DNA of 64,000 nt, taken from NCBI GenBank assembly GCA_014526335.1, contig JACTAT010000040.1, forward strand, positions 4,199,582-4,263,581, in the 5' to 3' direction. Source of the DNA: Chrysaora quinquecirrha. Taxonomy: Eukaryota > Cnidaria > Scyphozoa > Semaeostomeae > Pelagiidae. The position numbers were made by a program, and so were the translations under genes. A model generated the notes under the pieces. The model was not told where the DNA came from and did not search any database. It was given only the letters and a program-made list of their open reading frames with translations. Positions 26,906 through 38,845 of the stretch are shown here, one piece after another (position 1 is the first letter of the stretch; every line of letters starts with the position of its first letter).

Positions 26906-29900
26906 CTGCGATAGAGCGCATTAGCTTAGTGGTTAGTCCACGGTCTGGAAAATTTTCAAGCATGTTTCAAACTGCAGTTTTCCGTACCACACCTTTTCAA
27001 CTTAGAGTCTCGTTTCCAACTTAGAGCTTTGAGCCCAAAATCTGTTCGTACGAAAATATTGACCCCACAATCATTTTGAGCACTTCAACTTTAGTGCTAA
27101 GACAAATTTTCTTGCTTCTAGCCCTTAAAATGATGATTTTATAGACGAAAAGTTTGAAAAATTATAAAGGATTTGACCGTTAAAAATCGCTTGGGGTGAA
27201 ATTTTACACCCATTTTTCACGGTTAAATCACTTATAAACTTTCACACTTCAAATCGCTACAATTGCTATGAACATATTTGAAAACGAGGCCCTTAGTTGA
27301 AAAGGTGTGCCCGCAACCCGCACAATGCAATCGAAGCATTAAAAAGCTCATTAAACATGCTCAAATGCCCAAAGTGCTCCAGTTAGAATGCTGACGGCGT
27401 GTGAAAAACTTTCGACACAAACAATGAATAATACCACAAAATGTGTCACTTCAAACAAACACAAACAGAAAATGGGGCAAGAAAGATGAGAGTCAATACG
27501 TCAAGCGGTTCCATAAGTTTCTTATACGAGTGTCTAGATCTAGGTTTTTTATAAACCGGTTTCTTATAAAAAACGTGAAAAATCAAAAAATGATACGTCA
27601 CAGCAAAGTCACAGCCACACTGATAGTGGAGCTAGGAGTTCTTATAAAAGGCATATGTTGCGTTAACCGGGCACAAAATATCATGTTTAAGCATTAAAGA
27701 TAGTCACTGAGACATTCAGTTTCAACTTACCGTTATATAGAGTCAACGGCTTTTTAATCACCATCTCATCGTCCGATTCTTTGCTCGAAGATGATGAAAC
27801 AGAGCTTGCAGGGGATACAGGACCGGCCGCCGGAGATGCTACGATAAGAGTAGCTGAAACGAAAGGAAAAACAAAGTATTAGGTATTATTTCAAGGTGAA
27901 GGTGAAGGTGAAATGGTGTTTTAGCGCCAGTCGCTAGGATCTCAGTAGTAGGTTAACTAATCGAGACCTCGACCCTGGCTGTGACGCTACCGTGGCTGGG
28001 CTCGATTTCAATGTCGGAGTTGTGCGAAACTTCAAGACTGCGCAAAACCGAGGAAACATCTTTGGTGTAAATTTTTTCTTCTGACACTCCTCAGAGAATG
28101 AACGCCAGAAACCGACCGAGGTGGAGTTTATAGGTACCAGGATGCAGATCGAAATGCACAAATCAGAAACGTGAAGCTGAATCAGTATTGTGTTTCAATT
28201 TCAACACCAATCAGCTTGGGGGCTTCATTCTAAGGAAAACAAGACAGATCCGGCCTGTTTAAATGGATACTGCAGATGGCTTTAAAATGTTTTTTACCTC
28301 TCTAACCCCTGCTTGTCAGTATATGCATAATGCCGGATGCCTTCCAGGTCAATGGACACCAGGGGATGATTAAAGCTATATTTGTAAACCCCAAACGTAT
28401 CGCTCGCCTTAAGCGTCTGTGAGGTTTCCTTATAGAAGTCTACCTGTCTAGAAATCCCTATGGAATCTGGCTGATCTCCAGGAAACCTCTTCACGTATTT
28501 AGCAGTGTTTTCTTGAAGAGAGTTTCATTCGAATCCAACCAACGATAAGCTAACTTGTCTTGGTTCACGTGATTTCTCCCTCCCTCCCTATCCCTCTATT
28601 TATTGTTTTTTGAGTTTATGAGTTTTTGATCCGAATCACGGACCGTAATTTACGTATGAAATTCTATTTTTAATCCATCCGTACGTTATTAAAAATCCGC
28701 GAATCCACATCATTGGAAAAAATAATCCGAAATCCAAAAACCTTATATTGGCTAAGTCTTCAACCCGCAAAACAACTTCTAGGAATCATTAATGGTCTGT
28801 TAAAAGATCACTACTCCTGAAGATAGTAGAATAGAATTGTCTGTTAATTGTGCAATACGTATGTTGTTATAGAAAAATGCCCCCTCCTGTATCTTTAACT
28901 ACAAACCTGAAGGACCTTGGACTTCAGGAAGCAATGCTTTCATCCTTTCAAGCTCAGACAGGGGGGTTGCTGGTTCAGGACTTGTGGCCACTTCAGCAAT
29001 CTCTGCAATTTCACCAATTATGTCTCTATTGTCATGCTCATTACCAAACTGGTTATTGGCATTAAACATTGCCTGATTCTGAGTATCAAGGTCCATGGGT
29101 GTCGGTGGGGCTACAGGAATAGCTAGAAAGGTAGAAAAAGGTTTTGAGTGGCACAAAATTTCAAAATTGTGTGGAACAGTGGAAACATCACTGGACAAAC
29201 TTATAGGACTTACAAGCCTTTTTGTCTGACACTGCTGACCAAAGCAACAGACCAAAAAAATTTCTGACAATTTTATACTCTGAGGAGTGTTAGACGTAAA
29301 AAAGCTTCTAAGTATGTCTAGAGATGTTGCCAAAGTTGCACGATACAAAGTGCAAAAAATGCAAAATCCAAAAAGGAATTAAAAAAGAGTACATTAGTTC
29401 CGAAAATTTTCGGACACTTTTAATTTCGGACAATTTGTTTTTTCGAAAATATCAATGTCCGAAATTATAGGTAGTCCGAAATTTTAATGTCCGAATTTTA
29501 TTTTCACCCTTTTTTCTCTTGGAGGCCTCGAATTTCTTTCTTCAAATCCAACAAATCATTTTCAATCATTCGACCTAAATTTTGACGTGTTTGCAAATCA
29601 GTTTCAAAAGCGATAGTTTGAGTCCTTGTATGCTCATTAAGTTACCCAAGCATCGATTAGTGGAAAGGGTGTGATTAAGTCTATTTTGATTTGGTTAGTT
29701 TCATTAATTTTACAAAGAAAAATTCTAAACACCTAGCCTTTTCTGTCGTCCAAAATCGGAATGGCAAATCGTCCGAAATAGGTAAAATATTGTCTGAAAT
29801 TTTTTGGTCCGAAAATATTTTGTCCAAAATGTATGGGCCCGATTATTTTCAGAACTAATGTAGGTAAAGATGCGTGTTGTACCTTGGTATGGTGGGCATC

Positions 29901-31808
29901 CTGTTTGTAATGCTTGAAGCATGACTCTTTGATCACTTTCACTTTTTATTCTAACTCTCTCCACCCCAGAGGTTAGAAACTCAAGAATGGCCCTCTTTCG
30001 AGCTGAAAAGAGCAACAGTTGCGATTTAAAACATATGGGTATGAGTTTCCCAAAGATTAGTTAAAATGGTAGGAATTGGAATCTTAGTTACTTGGGTAGT
30101 AATTTAGAGAGGATGATGGTGTGGGGACGTGTGTTTAGGGTTGCTAATGAAGAAGCACTACACTTGGGCATATGGACTGGACAATAGAACTGCACACTGT
30201 GTCATTGTCCCATTTCTTTATTATGAAGCATTCTAATCTATTGCAGCTGCTGCTTTTGTGTCTGAGGTACCAAAATGATATTATTTTTTATAGAAAGGAA
30301 GAAGAAATTTTTTGTGTGAGCTCCATTGTTCTTCAGACAATATGAACAATAGGAAATTATACAAACAATACTCAAAAACAATGGATTAAATGCCATTGAT
30401 TTTGAATGATTGTTTAAATGGTCCATAAATTTTTGAGAGAGCCCTCAAGAATAGTAGCTGCTACCACTATGGGGTATGAATATGGCAGTGGCATGTAAAA
30501 TAGGAGCATTTCAAGGCAGTGGAGATGAATGTTGCATGGTAGCTGCATTGGTTATCTATGGCCATTGGAGCTTATAATAAAGGGAATCAGGTTTTGCACA
30601 TTTGTTCTTGATGAACTGCATCGTGATGCACCAAATTAAATACCCATACCTCTTTCAACGTCCTCTTCATCTTGCCTTTGGTTTGATGCATGTGAGATAC
30701 CTCCACTGACATTTTTTGTATCAATCAGTTTCTGTATTCTCAAAATGTCTTCTGAAGGAAGGCATGTTGCACCCTTGAATGAAAATGAAAGTGTTTCTGT
30801 TTGTCAGAGAGGAAAGCTAAGCTGCTCACAAGTCAATGTATCAAAGAGAAAGGAGAGAGAGCACTATTTTTAGAGGCAGAAAAGAAGCACAGATGTCTTC
30901 TACCATTCCGCTGTTCTCTCATTCTGTTGTTCTGCATTCTCCATTCCACCATTCCGGGTTTTAAAGATAACCCTCTTTGAAATGCAAAGGTTGTTATTCA
31001 CTACATGCATCATAGGCATCAACAACACAAATATGCACATAATAGGTATCTACGTAAAAAGAAGATGACTGATAAAAGCTAGTTCCTTGTTGTAATTGGT
31101 CGTCATGGGTGATTATGATACCTCTTATATGTCAACAACATCAATCAGAGTTGTAGGCAAATCTGTAATGATCTCATGAATACCATACAATATTTTGGAG
31201 AATCATCTGTTGCCATCAGGGCCTTTAAGAGACAGGACAGACCAGGGGGTAATGTAATAATACCGGGCCTTTTGGAGCTTTTATAGGGAAGACCATTTAT
31301 AGAATTTCAATATTCACAGGCACCTTCAAAACCCGGGCCCCGGACCTCTGACCCGACTGGACCCCCTCTGGACAGTACTGACTGCCATGGATATACAACC
31401 TCCGCAAAATGTTGAAGCATAGGAAAGCCTTAAATGAAGTCTCCTGATCATATAATAGCATAATACCAATCTTTCAAAGGGAGGAAATTGATGCTATGTT
31501 GTTTGGAGATAATGCCCCTGGAGTGGGAAAATGCAATAATGGGTCAATTTGACCCCTTAAAAGGTTTATGGTACTTCTGTCAAAACAAACAGGGTCCACA
31601 AAAGATTTCCATCAAAACATTGAAGCAAAGTGAAGCACAGGTGTATTGGACTCCCAAGAGACAGTCCTGTTTGACATAAGAGATATTTGCTCCACTTGTT
31701 CTTCCTTGAGGAAATGAAATTAAAATACTGTGAATTACTGTACTACAGTATGTTAAAAGCCCTTACCGTTTGCACTAGAAGTCCCCCGAGAAGATGCTTT
31801 CCTTTACC
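26607..31808 (-). CDS. ETS-domain transcription factor
   Basis: The terminal exon encodes a complete winged-helix ETS DNA-binding domain: IRLWQFIIQCL, ITWTNRKAYEFKF, AIAQSWGRRKNK, MTYEKMSRSLRTYYKKKIL, HVFQF. The recognition-helix Arg pair (SRSLR) is intact. Six minus-strand exons join in phase: 31808-31767, 30773-30650, 30002-29883, 29122-28916, 27853-27731 and 26905-26607 (305 codons). The N-terminal part is hydrophilic and acidic (EIAEIAEVATSPEPATPLSE), with no SAM/Pointed domain. Exon junctions repeatedly split a GCT Ala codon, which supports the chain. The donor at 28916 (CAAG/gtcctt) is weak, so the upstream exons could be a separate gene. The initiating exon was not found. The subfamily is unclear: ESE/ELF3-, ETV6- and GABPA-like residues are mixed. 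Confidence 0.8.
26988..27308. mobile_element. Palindromic MITE family P in ETS intron
   Basis: The ends CACCTTTTCAACTTAGAGTCTCG and CGAGGCCCTTAGTTGAAAAGGTG are inverted. The centre is ATTTGACCGTT...GGGGTGAAATTTTACACCC...ACGGTTAAAT. Related copies are at 37343-37754, 45286-45680 and a half copy at 35840-36030. Confidence 0.75.
27731..27853 (-). CDS. ETS gene exon, Ser-rich linker
   Basis: The acceptor cgtttcag and donor AACG/gtaagt bound 123 nt. It reads VASPAAGPVSPASSVSSSSS and KESDDEMVIKKPLTLYN, the last part running into the ETS domain. Confidence 0.85.
28297..28500 (-). CDS. Possible unrelated coding fragment
   Basis: An open frame reads FPGDQPDSIGISRQVDFYKE and then ASDTFGVYKYSFNHPLVSID, ending LER/gtaaaa. 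It looks protein-like, but its phase does not fit the surrounding ETS exons. It may be an alternative exon or a transposon-derived fragment. The family is not recognised. Confidence 0.3.
28916..29122 (-). CDS. ETS gene exon, acidic region (probable)
   Basis: The acceptor cctttctag bounds 207 nt with donor CAAG/gtcctt. If that donor is not used, the frame ends nearby at TAG after GPSGL, making this the last exon of a different protein. Confidence 0.6.
29391..29866. mobile_element. MITE with ACATTAGTTCCGAAAAT termini
   Basis: TACATTAGTTCCGAAAAT and the inverted ATTTTCAGAACTAATGTA bound about 475 bp. GTCCGAAAT recurs subterminally. It ends just upstream (in plus coordinates) of the ETS exon donor at 29883. 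Confidence 0.75.
29883..30002 (-). CDS. ETS gene exon (probable)
   Basis: The acceptor ctcttttcag and donor CAAG/gtacaa bound 120 nt. It reads KRAILEFLTSGVERVRIKSE and VMLQALQTGCPPYQ. The domain is not recognised. Confidence 0.65.
30030..30640. other. ETS gene intron, nothing identified
   Basis: No exon, repeat boundary or ORF is supported on either strand. Confidence 0.4.
30650..30773 (-). CDS. ETS gene exon (probable)
   Basis: The acceptor cattcaag and donor AGAG/gtatgg bound 124 nt. It reads ATCLPSEDILRIQKLIDTKN, ending DEEDVER. Confidence 0.6.
30790..31760. other. ETS gene intron, nothing identified
   Basis: Unique-looking sequence. The plus-strand frame at 31488-31679 has no supporting splice context or motif. 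Confidence 0.4.
31767..31808 (-). CDS. ETS gene short exon (possible)
   Basis: The acceptor aatttatcacag and donor ACG/gtaagg bound 42 nt, a phase-0 microexon giving GKGKHLLGGLLVQT. It is supported only by splice sites and phase. Confidence 0.45.
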
Positions 31809-31809
31809 C

Positions 31810-34112
31810 TGTGATAAATTAAATTTGAATCTTAATAACTAGTATTCAGTTATGTTTAATTTAATACACTAATTCTTTTTGTCAAAGAGAGTAAGGAATT
31901 TTGAAAAAATTATGGACATATGATAAAATGAATTCCCTCCTGATATGGCATCTAGAGTTATACAAGTGCTGCTGCAGCTGAGTTGCCCTTTTCGTAGTTT
32001 TCTAATTCAGGTTAATAAAAAGCATTTGAAAGCACAGTTTGGGGCTGACTGAAGTTTAGGTCCTATTCAGCTGTTTTGCTGGCTAAAACTCAGATGCATG
32101 TAGTATTTCCCAACTGGTTTACCTGTGTTGCATATCTTTGCACTGTGTGGGCCCGTTGAGGGGCTTTAAGATACAGGAACATGTTTGAAAAATTGTTCGG
32201 GATATGAGATATTTTGTCACCCCCACCCCCCAATGGTGCCCTGCAACTGCATCGAGTCTTTAAATACCTCACTGAGGCAAAAGACTGCTACGTTTCAAAT
32301 GAATTCCATTTCAACTTATCACAAATACCAATTTGTTTACAAAAAACAATTTCAACAAACAAGGAATTTCCAATTTCCATGAAAATAAACAACATTCCAT
32401 AAAAAGCAAAATTATTTCTCGGATTTCCCAGCTTAGCTTATGCAAATTAAGTTCCGTGTTGCCATTGTTTAAGAACAATAGGGTCACATGGAAATGTCAA
32501 TCAACTTCGACCACCATGTGGATAGCTACTGTAACAAAGTCCAGTGATCCTAAAAGGTGGTTTCCCTCCGATCGCTAAATCTTTTATGGCAGGAATCGAA
32601 AATTGAAATATTCTAAATTGTTTTTGTTTTAATTACATTTTTGCATCGAAATTTTAACAGTAACAATGTAATCTAGCTTATCTTTGACCCGTTCACAAAA
32701 AACCGCGCTAAGAAAAGAAAGAGTCGAATTTTATGTTGACTTCAGAGGCTTGCTTCAAATTTTGCAAAACTGAAAGTAAACTCTAAAAGAAAAGCGCTAA
32801 AAATGTTTCACTGGAAACTTTCGGTTAAAATCTTCGTACAAAAGTCCAAAAACAAGATTTTCGTCCGGGTTTTTCCTTCTTGGCACCTTCCTCCTATTTT
32901 TGCAGAGCAGACAAAGAAATTAAAACGAAACAGAAATAGCAACGCAAAGATAAAAGCGAAAACATTTCTAGAAATTATGGGGCAGAAATTTCGCAGCAAA
33001 AGACACAGAATTCTCAACAAGACTTTGTTTTGTTATTTTGTCAGTGTGGCAAATTGCAAAAATCTTTGCCACGCAACGCGCAAACGGATTCCCCCCACGC
33101 ACTTCAAAATTAAAATCAAAAACAATTTGCCTAAGTTGTAACGTTAATAAATTTCAATGAAAATATATTCCCAAAGAAGAAGCATATTTAAAAAAAATCT
33201 TAAGATAAAGGGCAACAGTTTAATAAGCTTCTTATCAAGTCATTTATTGTGAAGTTTATTTCCCAAGCAGGTTGCAAGAAAGCAAGCAATTTGTCTCACC
33301 GCCGATCCATGAATAACACGTCCAAGCAAGTTACTCGAACCAGAAATGCTTCTTTTTCGACAGATCCCAGCTTTTTTGACTTGAGAAATATGCGATGTCA
33401 TTGAATATTCGACTGAATTATTTGCAAGGCCCATTTTTCCATCGTGGAGAACTGAAAATGCTCGCTCACTTTAGCACGCAAATCACAACTGCATGCGCAA
33501 TCGAGAATGTTTTGTTTTGTCTGATCTCGACAATGTCAGCACCTTTTGTCTAGAATCTTCAACCCCCCTGAGCTAATGAATATTTGAAGTCGATAAATTC
33601 ATCAACAAGAAGATTAGCAGGGGGTGAAACTTTGCTGAGTTCCATGCTTGACACAACACGCCACCTCCACATGGAATCAACAAACTGCGGTTCTGAATCA
33701 GACAAAACCCCCTGGTTAGAGGGCAAACCGGGTTTGTTTGTAATAAAAGAGACCAATTAAAAAGGGGGTATGAACTCAGCACAAAGTTTCCTCAGTCGCA
33801 AGGGGTGCTGGTGCTTCAGCAGCCACAGCACTTTGTCTCTGAAGCAGCTGAAATATCTTGGAAATATTTCCTCATTGTGAAAGAAAGCAGAAATTCGTGA
33901 ATCTCTGCTCTGCCAATGCATGCAAATGCCTGGCTATTTGCCAAAAAACGTTTGGGAAATAACCTCCCACCCATCCTTATCAGTTGAACCCCCTCGTCAC
34001 TGCCCTCCCAATCACTGCCCCCCAAAATGGGAGGGTTTTACCATATTCTGAAGCATACTAATTGTAACATCCGGACACTTTTGACACCTTTTCGCACTGG
34101 GAAGCAGAGAAA
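31810..34112. other. Region between the ETS gene and SDHC starts
   Basis: The two genes are divergent here. The ETS first exon must lie here if the chain is right, but it was not identified. Minus frames at 33559-33756 (SDSEPQFVDSMWRWRVV) are weak candidates. The sequence just upstream of SDHC is moderately GC-rich. Confidence 0.35.
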
Positions 34113-34135
34113 ATGGCGGCGCTGCTTACTGGAAG
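34113..34135 (+). CDS. SDHC: SDHC exon 1
   Basis: GAAAATGGCGGCG gives a good start context. It encodes MAALLTG plus two bases, and the donor is AG/gtaggc. Confidence 0.9.
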
Positions 34136-37100
34136 GTAGGCAAAGTTTATTTCATTTTCTGGAGATAATCCATCCTTATTTCATTGGATATCCGTCATTT
34201 GAATTAATTAAATGATGGTTAAAGTGGAAAATAGTGTCATTCTTGCAACATAATTTAAAAATTCTGCCTTTTTGGCCATTGAAATGAAAGTTTGGAAGAA
34301 ACGCCTCCCTCCCTGCCTTGTCTTGGCCTGGCCTGGCCTAGCAAAAATTGCTATATCCCTGATGAAGCGGAGTCCTAATCTATAATTTGATCTACAAACT
34401 TTTCGATAATCAATAATAATTCATCAATAATGAATTTTAGCATTATATTTGTTTGTGGTCCTTCCTTTTTTCGTCGTAGTTAACTTGAATAAAATCTGAA
34501 TATAACAAGAACTAAATTTTTTTTTTACGAAAAAAAGAATTTTAGGTATTCAATTGAAACCTATTTTCAATTCTTTCCTTTTTGTATTTTGACAGATATT
34601 TGGCACGGAGTCTGGGATGTTGCAGGGCTGCAGGGTCTCAAAGAATATGGCCAGTTGGACTTCAAACAAAAACAAGGTGAGATAATAAACAATGGTCCAT
34701 TCAATGCCTTGGTTGCCTGGTTCGAAAACATGCTCACACTTGCAACTATCATCCTACCACTCCTATTGTTTATCCTATTCTAATGTTTATTAATCTATTG
34801 TTTTCCAAATCTGCTCACAACTAAGCATACACGTTTTTTTTATAAGAAACCTGGCTCAGGGCCTAGTTCTAAAAGTTTCTTAATTTTTGGCCTTATTTTA
34901 GTTCTAAAGTTTCTTAACACTTTCTTAATTTAATTGAAATAAATTGCAGTAAAAACGATTAAAAACGTGAATATTGCAAGAAAATTATTAATTTTATTGA
35001 ATTAAAAAGAATCAGCCCTGCTGGTGCGAGAAGTTGCACGGAAATGCTTGAGAATTGATTACTACGTCCACAAATGTGAAATCAGTATGTTGGAACACTG
35101 ACACAAAAATGTCTTAAGTTTCTTAACTCCTTCCTCCTAGTTCTAAAAGTTTCTTAACTTTTGGGGTGTCTAGTTCTAGGTTTCTTATAAACCGGTTTCT
35201 TATAAAAAAAAACGTGTAGTTCAAAACTTGCATGCATTCCAGTCTTGCTTGGTTGCTGATTTGCAGAGTAAAGTATGGCAGATTTCAACGAAATCTCGTT
35301 TGTGGAAGAGGACCCTCTTTTTTTGAAGAGCCAACAGATCTCTCCTGAAACGTTGCTCAACTAAATATCAAAGGCTTGTCATGATAAGTGGTGACTATCA
35401 TGTCTAATATGGTGTTTACAAGCTTCGTTATTTGCTCGTTATTAGTTCTAATTTTTTTTTATTTTTTCAGCCCTGTTCTGGCAGCTTTAGCCAGCAGCGC
35501 ATCAACTGTTGATCGAAAGATGAAGGATGGAGAAAATTTTTGGAAGAAAAATCAAAGAATGGAAAGGCCAATGTCACCACACATCCTCATTTACAAGTAA
35601 TCAAAATTTTTGTATCATACTTCTTTCCGAAAAAAATTCCTCTTAGGTTGGAGGTGGAAAGATGAGTATTAGCAGCTTTGGAACATTGCAATACATAATA
35701 AGATAAGAAGGAATACATTTGTTCAAGACAACACCTGCAGAATAGAACTATTTTAAGAATAGTGTTATTGTACAGCTACTGACGATGAAAGTTTTTTCAA
35801 ATTTCCCAATAAAATGTTCCCTGTGCCAAATAAACCATTTTAGCTAAAGGTTTCGTTTTCATAATTTTGTTTGAAAATTTTCATCATGCCAAAATGCTGA
35901 CAACAGATTTTTATTCAACACCTCTGTCATAGTGCTGAGGCAAATTTTCATGTGCCTCTAGACTTCACAATGTTGATTTTATAGTGGTAAAAAATTTTGA
36001 AATTTCTTAAAATTGATCCTTATGTTTAAATCTTAGTTTTTTGATATCCTTGTGTCTTCTTTTCAGATTTGAATTCCCTGCATTGTTGTCAGGATCTCAT
36101 CGCACTACTGGGTTCATTTATTCTCTCTGTGAGTGCTGTCTTGTGACCCTTCCAAAGTTTTCATTAGTGAGCTACTTGTCGTTTACTTTTTATTCAGAAT
36201 GTGATTCAATTTGAGTAGAAAGCATTTTAGTAAAGGAAATTGATCCTTTTTTGACACTAATCCTACGAGGCTTGTTTTGATCTCAAATATCCAGGGATAT
36301 TTTCCACCACCCTCCTCCAAAAATAGTCTTTCTGTACAGCTAGAGCAATCAAACTTGGCACAAACATTGACCAGTGCATTACAAGAAATGTGGGTGAATT
36401 GGACCTCTCCCACTTCTACTGTGACATCATAAGACCTCATTATTAAAACATGCTATCAATATCAGTCAAACCTTAACCTTTCTTAACACCCTTAAAAATC
36501 TGGATATTTCTGTACACTTTTTTACTGGCAACCATTTTTATACCTTGCAAAAAAATAGGTCAGTTCTGATAAGATTAACTGGTAAAAATAGGCAACTAGA
36601 TCTTTTTTGGTATAAATGCAATTAAGGCAATGTCACATGACCTATTGTTACTATTTTTGAAACTTTTTCATCCATTTGGTAGCCGATTCCCTAAGGCTCG
36701 ATGTCAGCAAGTTTGGAAGCTTACATCCGTAAGACAACAGTAATAGCAGTAACAAGAAAACCTTGTGGGGAGGGATGGAAAACACCCCCTCTGGTAGGAT
36801 TCATGTTAACTAATCTATCTGGAGGGACTTCAGCCTCTCCACCAGCAACACCGCCCCTGTTATGTTAGTGCAACTAGTGTTATGTAGTATCATTCTTGTG
36901 TGTGATATTGATTATATCTTGCTTTCAGTGGCCACTGGAATTGCTGGATTTGCTTTAGTTGCACCAGAACATGCTCCTTATTATCTTGATGCTATCAAAG
37001 CATGGAACATTCCAACACCGGTTTTATTTACATTAAAAACCATGCTGGTATGGCCATTCTTTTATCACACATTCAATGGAATGAGGCATTTGGTGAGTCA

Positions 37101-38845
37101 ATAAAAGCTTTTCAACTTTGCTAGTTCATGTTTCATGGAATATCTAGGTTGTGTTGAGAAGGAATTGGATTAAAGTAATAAGGAACTATGATAAATGCAA
37201 CCAAGGGTGGATCTTTGATTATCCCAGACTTAAGAATAAGCACAACTTTGAATAGGCATTTGGGACTTTTGATTCACATGATTATAACATAGCCTTGAAT
37301 CTGATTGGCTAACCCTCGTTTTTTGGACTCAAGCACTGAATAGACCATTTCAACTAAGGGCCTCGTTTTCAAAAAAATTGAAAATTAGGTCATAGAGAAA
37401 TTTCGGCTTCAGATTCGAATTCAGCACCTTTTTTTTAGTGTTGGTGCAAATTTTTACGCTTCTAGGCCTTACGGTGTTGATTTTATAGTGATTAGAAGTC
37501 TGAAAATTTATTAGGGATTTGACCGTGTAAAATGATTGAGGGTGTAAAGTTTCACCCCCAGTGATTTTTCACGGTCAAATCCTTTATAGAATTTCAAACT
37601 TTCAACACCTATAAAATCGATATTCTAAGGACTGGAAACGTGAAACTTGGCCTTGACTCTAAAAAGATGGTGCTGTATTCGAATCTGAAATCGAAATTTC
37701 TCTATGACCTAATTTTTCATTTTTTTGAAAACGAGGCCCTTAGTTGAAATGGTCTATAGAGAGTTAACCAGAAGGCTCAATTTCCTGTTTCATGCATAAA
37801 ACAAAGTTAAGTTGCTGCCAAAGATTTCCATTAGTGTGGAATAGTGTTGGAACAGGTGCAGACCATTAAGTTAACACTTACTCTACTGCCTACTGTCGTG
37901 CATTTGAAATCATAGCAAAAGTCTATGCAACAAACAAGAAAAACCACAAAATCAACCACATTACACAAGAAATACCACTACATCAAGTATAACAACCCAC
38001 CACAGTAGTGCTCATCCACCACAGTACGCAAAATATACCACCGCATAAAGCATAATAACCCACAATATTAGTGCTTATCAACCACAGTATGCAAAAGATA
38101 TCAATGCATCAAGCATAATAAACCACAATAGCAGTGCTTATCCAACACAGTACACAAAATTTACCACCACATCAAGCATAATAACCCATTATATTAGTGC
38201 TTATCAACCACAGTATGCAAAAGATACCAATGCATCAAGCATAATAACCCACAATAGCAGTGCTTATCCAACACAGCATGCAAAATGTACCACCACATCA
38301 AGCATAATAACCCACAATAGTTGTGCTTATCCACAACAGTACGCAAAAATAGCACTACATCAAACATTACAACCCACCACAGTAGTGCTTATCCACAACA
38401 CTATGCAAAAAATACCACCACAATAGTGCATATCCACCAAAGAAGTGCCTATAGATTCAAGGTTATCTATGTTCAAAGGTTGAAGCTGTGAGTGAGTGTT
38501 AAAGTTAAAGTTGCAGCCTTTATTGCATGATTGCATGACAACCTGCTTTTTCATGATGGTACAACAGCTCACAACTGCTCACCATTGCTCAATTTTCTCT
38601 TTTGGTCATTGAAGAATAAGATTCTTTTCGCAACCAATTTTCAAGATCATACTCTCAACGAATACAGAAATTACTCTCCTACTTCGTTTTTCCATAAGCT
38701 TAACAGTAAGGTATTTTATATTATTTTTAAGGCCTGGGATGCGGCAAAAGGATTTGATATGAAGACCCTGTATAAAACTGGTTGGACAGTGCTGGCTATT
38801 GCTACACTTTGCTCGGTTGCTACTGCTTACTATTTCTCAACCTAA
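34113..38845 (+). CDS. SDHC: Succinate dehydrogenase cytochrome b560 subunit
   Basis: This is the inner-membrane anchor subunit of complex II, which binds ubiquinone and one haem ligand and links succinate oxidation to the respiratory chain. Six plus-strand exons join in phase: 34113-34135, 34596-34676, 35471-35596, 36067-36128, 36929-37092 and 38732-38845 (189 residues). The first ~45 residues are Arg-rich and free of acidic residues, as in a mitochondrial presequence. Family motifs are FWKKNQRMERPMSPHILIYK, the HRTTG helix start, and YHTFNGMRHLAWD, which includes the haem-ligand His region. Three transmembrane helices follow. The size is normal, with TAA after YYFST. Confidence 0.96.
34596..34676 (+). 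CDS. SDHC: SDHC exon 2, presequence
   Basis: The acceptor ttttgacag and donor ACAAG/gtgaga bound 81 nt, phase-neutral. It adds RYLARSLGCCRAAGSQRIWP, an amphipathic targeting segment. Because it preserves frame, it could be alternatively spliced. Confidence 0.8.
34830..35216. mobile_element. MITE, TTTCTTA-word subfamily, in SDHC intron 2
   Basis: CACGTTTTTTTTATAAGAAACC and the inverted GGTTTCTTATAAAAAAAAACGTG are flanked by TA. TTTCTTA occurs at about eight sites, including the double GGTTTCTTATAA at the right end. Confidence 0.85.
35335..35405 (+). mobile_element. Penelope-like terminal fragment
   Basis: It matches the inverse of 4277-4345: TCTCTCCTGAAACGTTG, AACTAAATATCAAAGGCTTG and GATAAGTGGTGACTATCATG. 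Confidence 0.7.
35471..35596 (+). CDS. SDHC: SDHC exon 3
   Basis: The acceptor attttttcag bounds 126 nt, covering presequence cleavage to the SPHILIY quinone-site motif. Confidence 0.95.
36067..36128 (+). CDS. SDHC: SDHC exon 4
   Basis: 62 nt. It encodes FEFPALLSGSHRTTGFIYSL, the beginning of transmembrane helix 1. Confidence 0.95.
36929..37092 (+). CDS. SDHC: SDHC exon 5
   Basis: 164 nt. It holds helices 1-2 and the YHTFNGMRHL haem-proximal motif, with donor TTG/gtgagt. Confidence 0.95.
37343..37754. mobile_element. Palindromic MITE family P in SDHC intron 5
   Basis: It is almost entirely one inverted repeat. Its ends are GACCATTTCAACTAAGGGCC and its complement. The centre has TTTGACCGTG...TTTCACCCCC...CACGGTCAAA. 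Confidence 0.85.
37960..38445. repeat. Minisatellite of about 61-bp units in SDHC intron 5
   Basis: About eight units of the form ACATCAAGCATAATAACCCA, then CAATAGCAGTGCTTATCCA and ACACAGTATGCAAAA. Variants are interspersed. Confidence 0.85.
38732..38845 (+). CDS. SDHC: SDHC exon 6
   Basis: The acceptor tttttaag opens a terminal exon starting AWDAAKG, with the third helix (WTVLAIATLCSVATAYYF) and TAA. Confidence 0.95.
   Translation, partial: AWDAAKGFDMKTLYKTGWTVLAIATLCSVATAYYFST

Noticed and set aside
28297..28500. An additional ETS-gene exon
   Set aside because: Its phase (0 in, 2 out) is incompatible with both neighbouring exons, and phase-1 entry gives an immediate stop. It is kept only as a low-confidence fragment.
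32803..33141. 112-codon plus-strand frame
   Set aside because: Lys-rich AT-driven composition with no recognisable domain, upstream of SDHC.
37960..38445. CRISPR-like array
   Set aside because: The repeats are contiguous 61-bp minisatellite units without unique spacers, in a eukaryotic intron.
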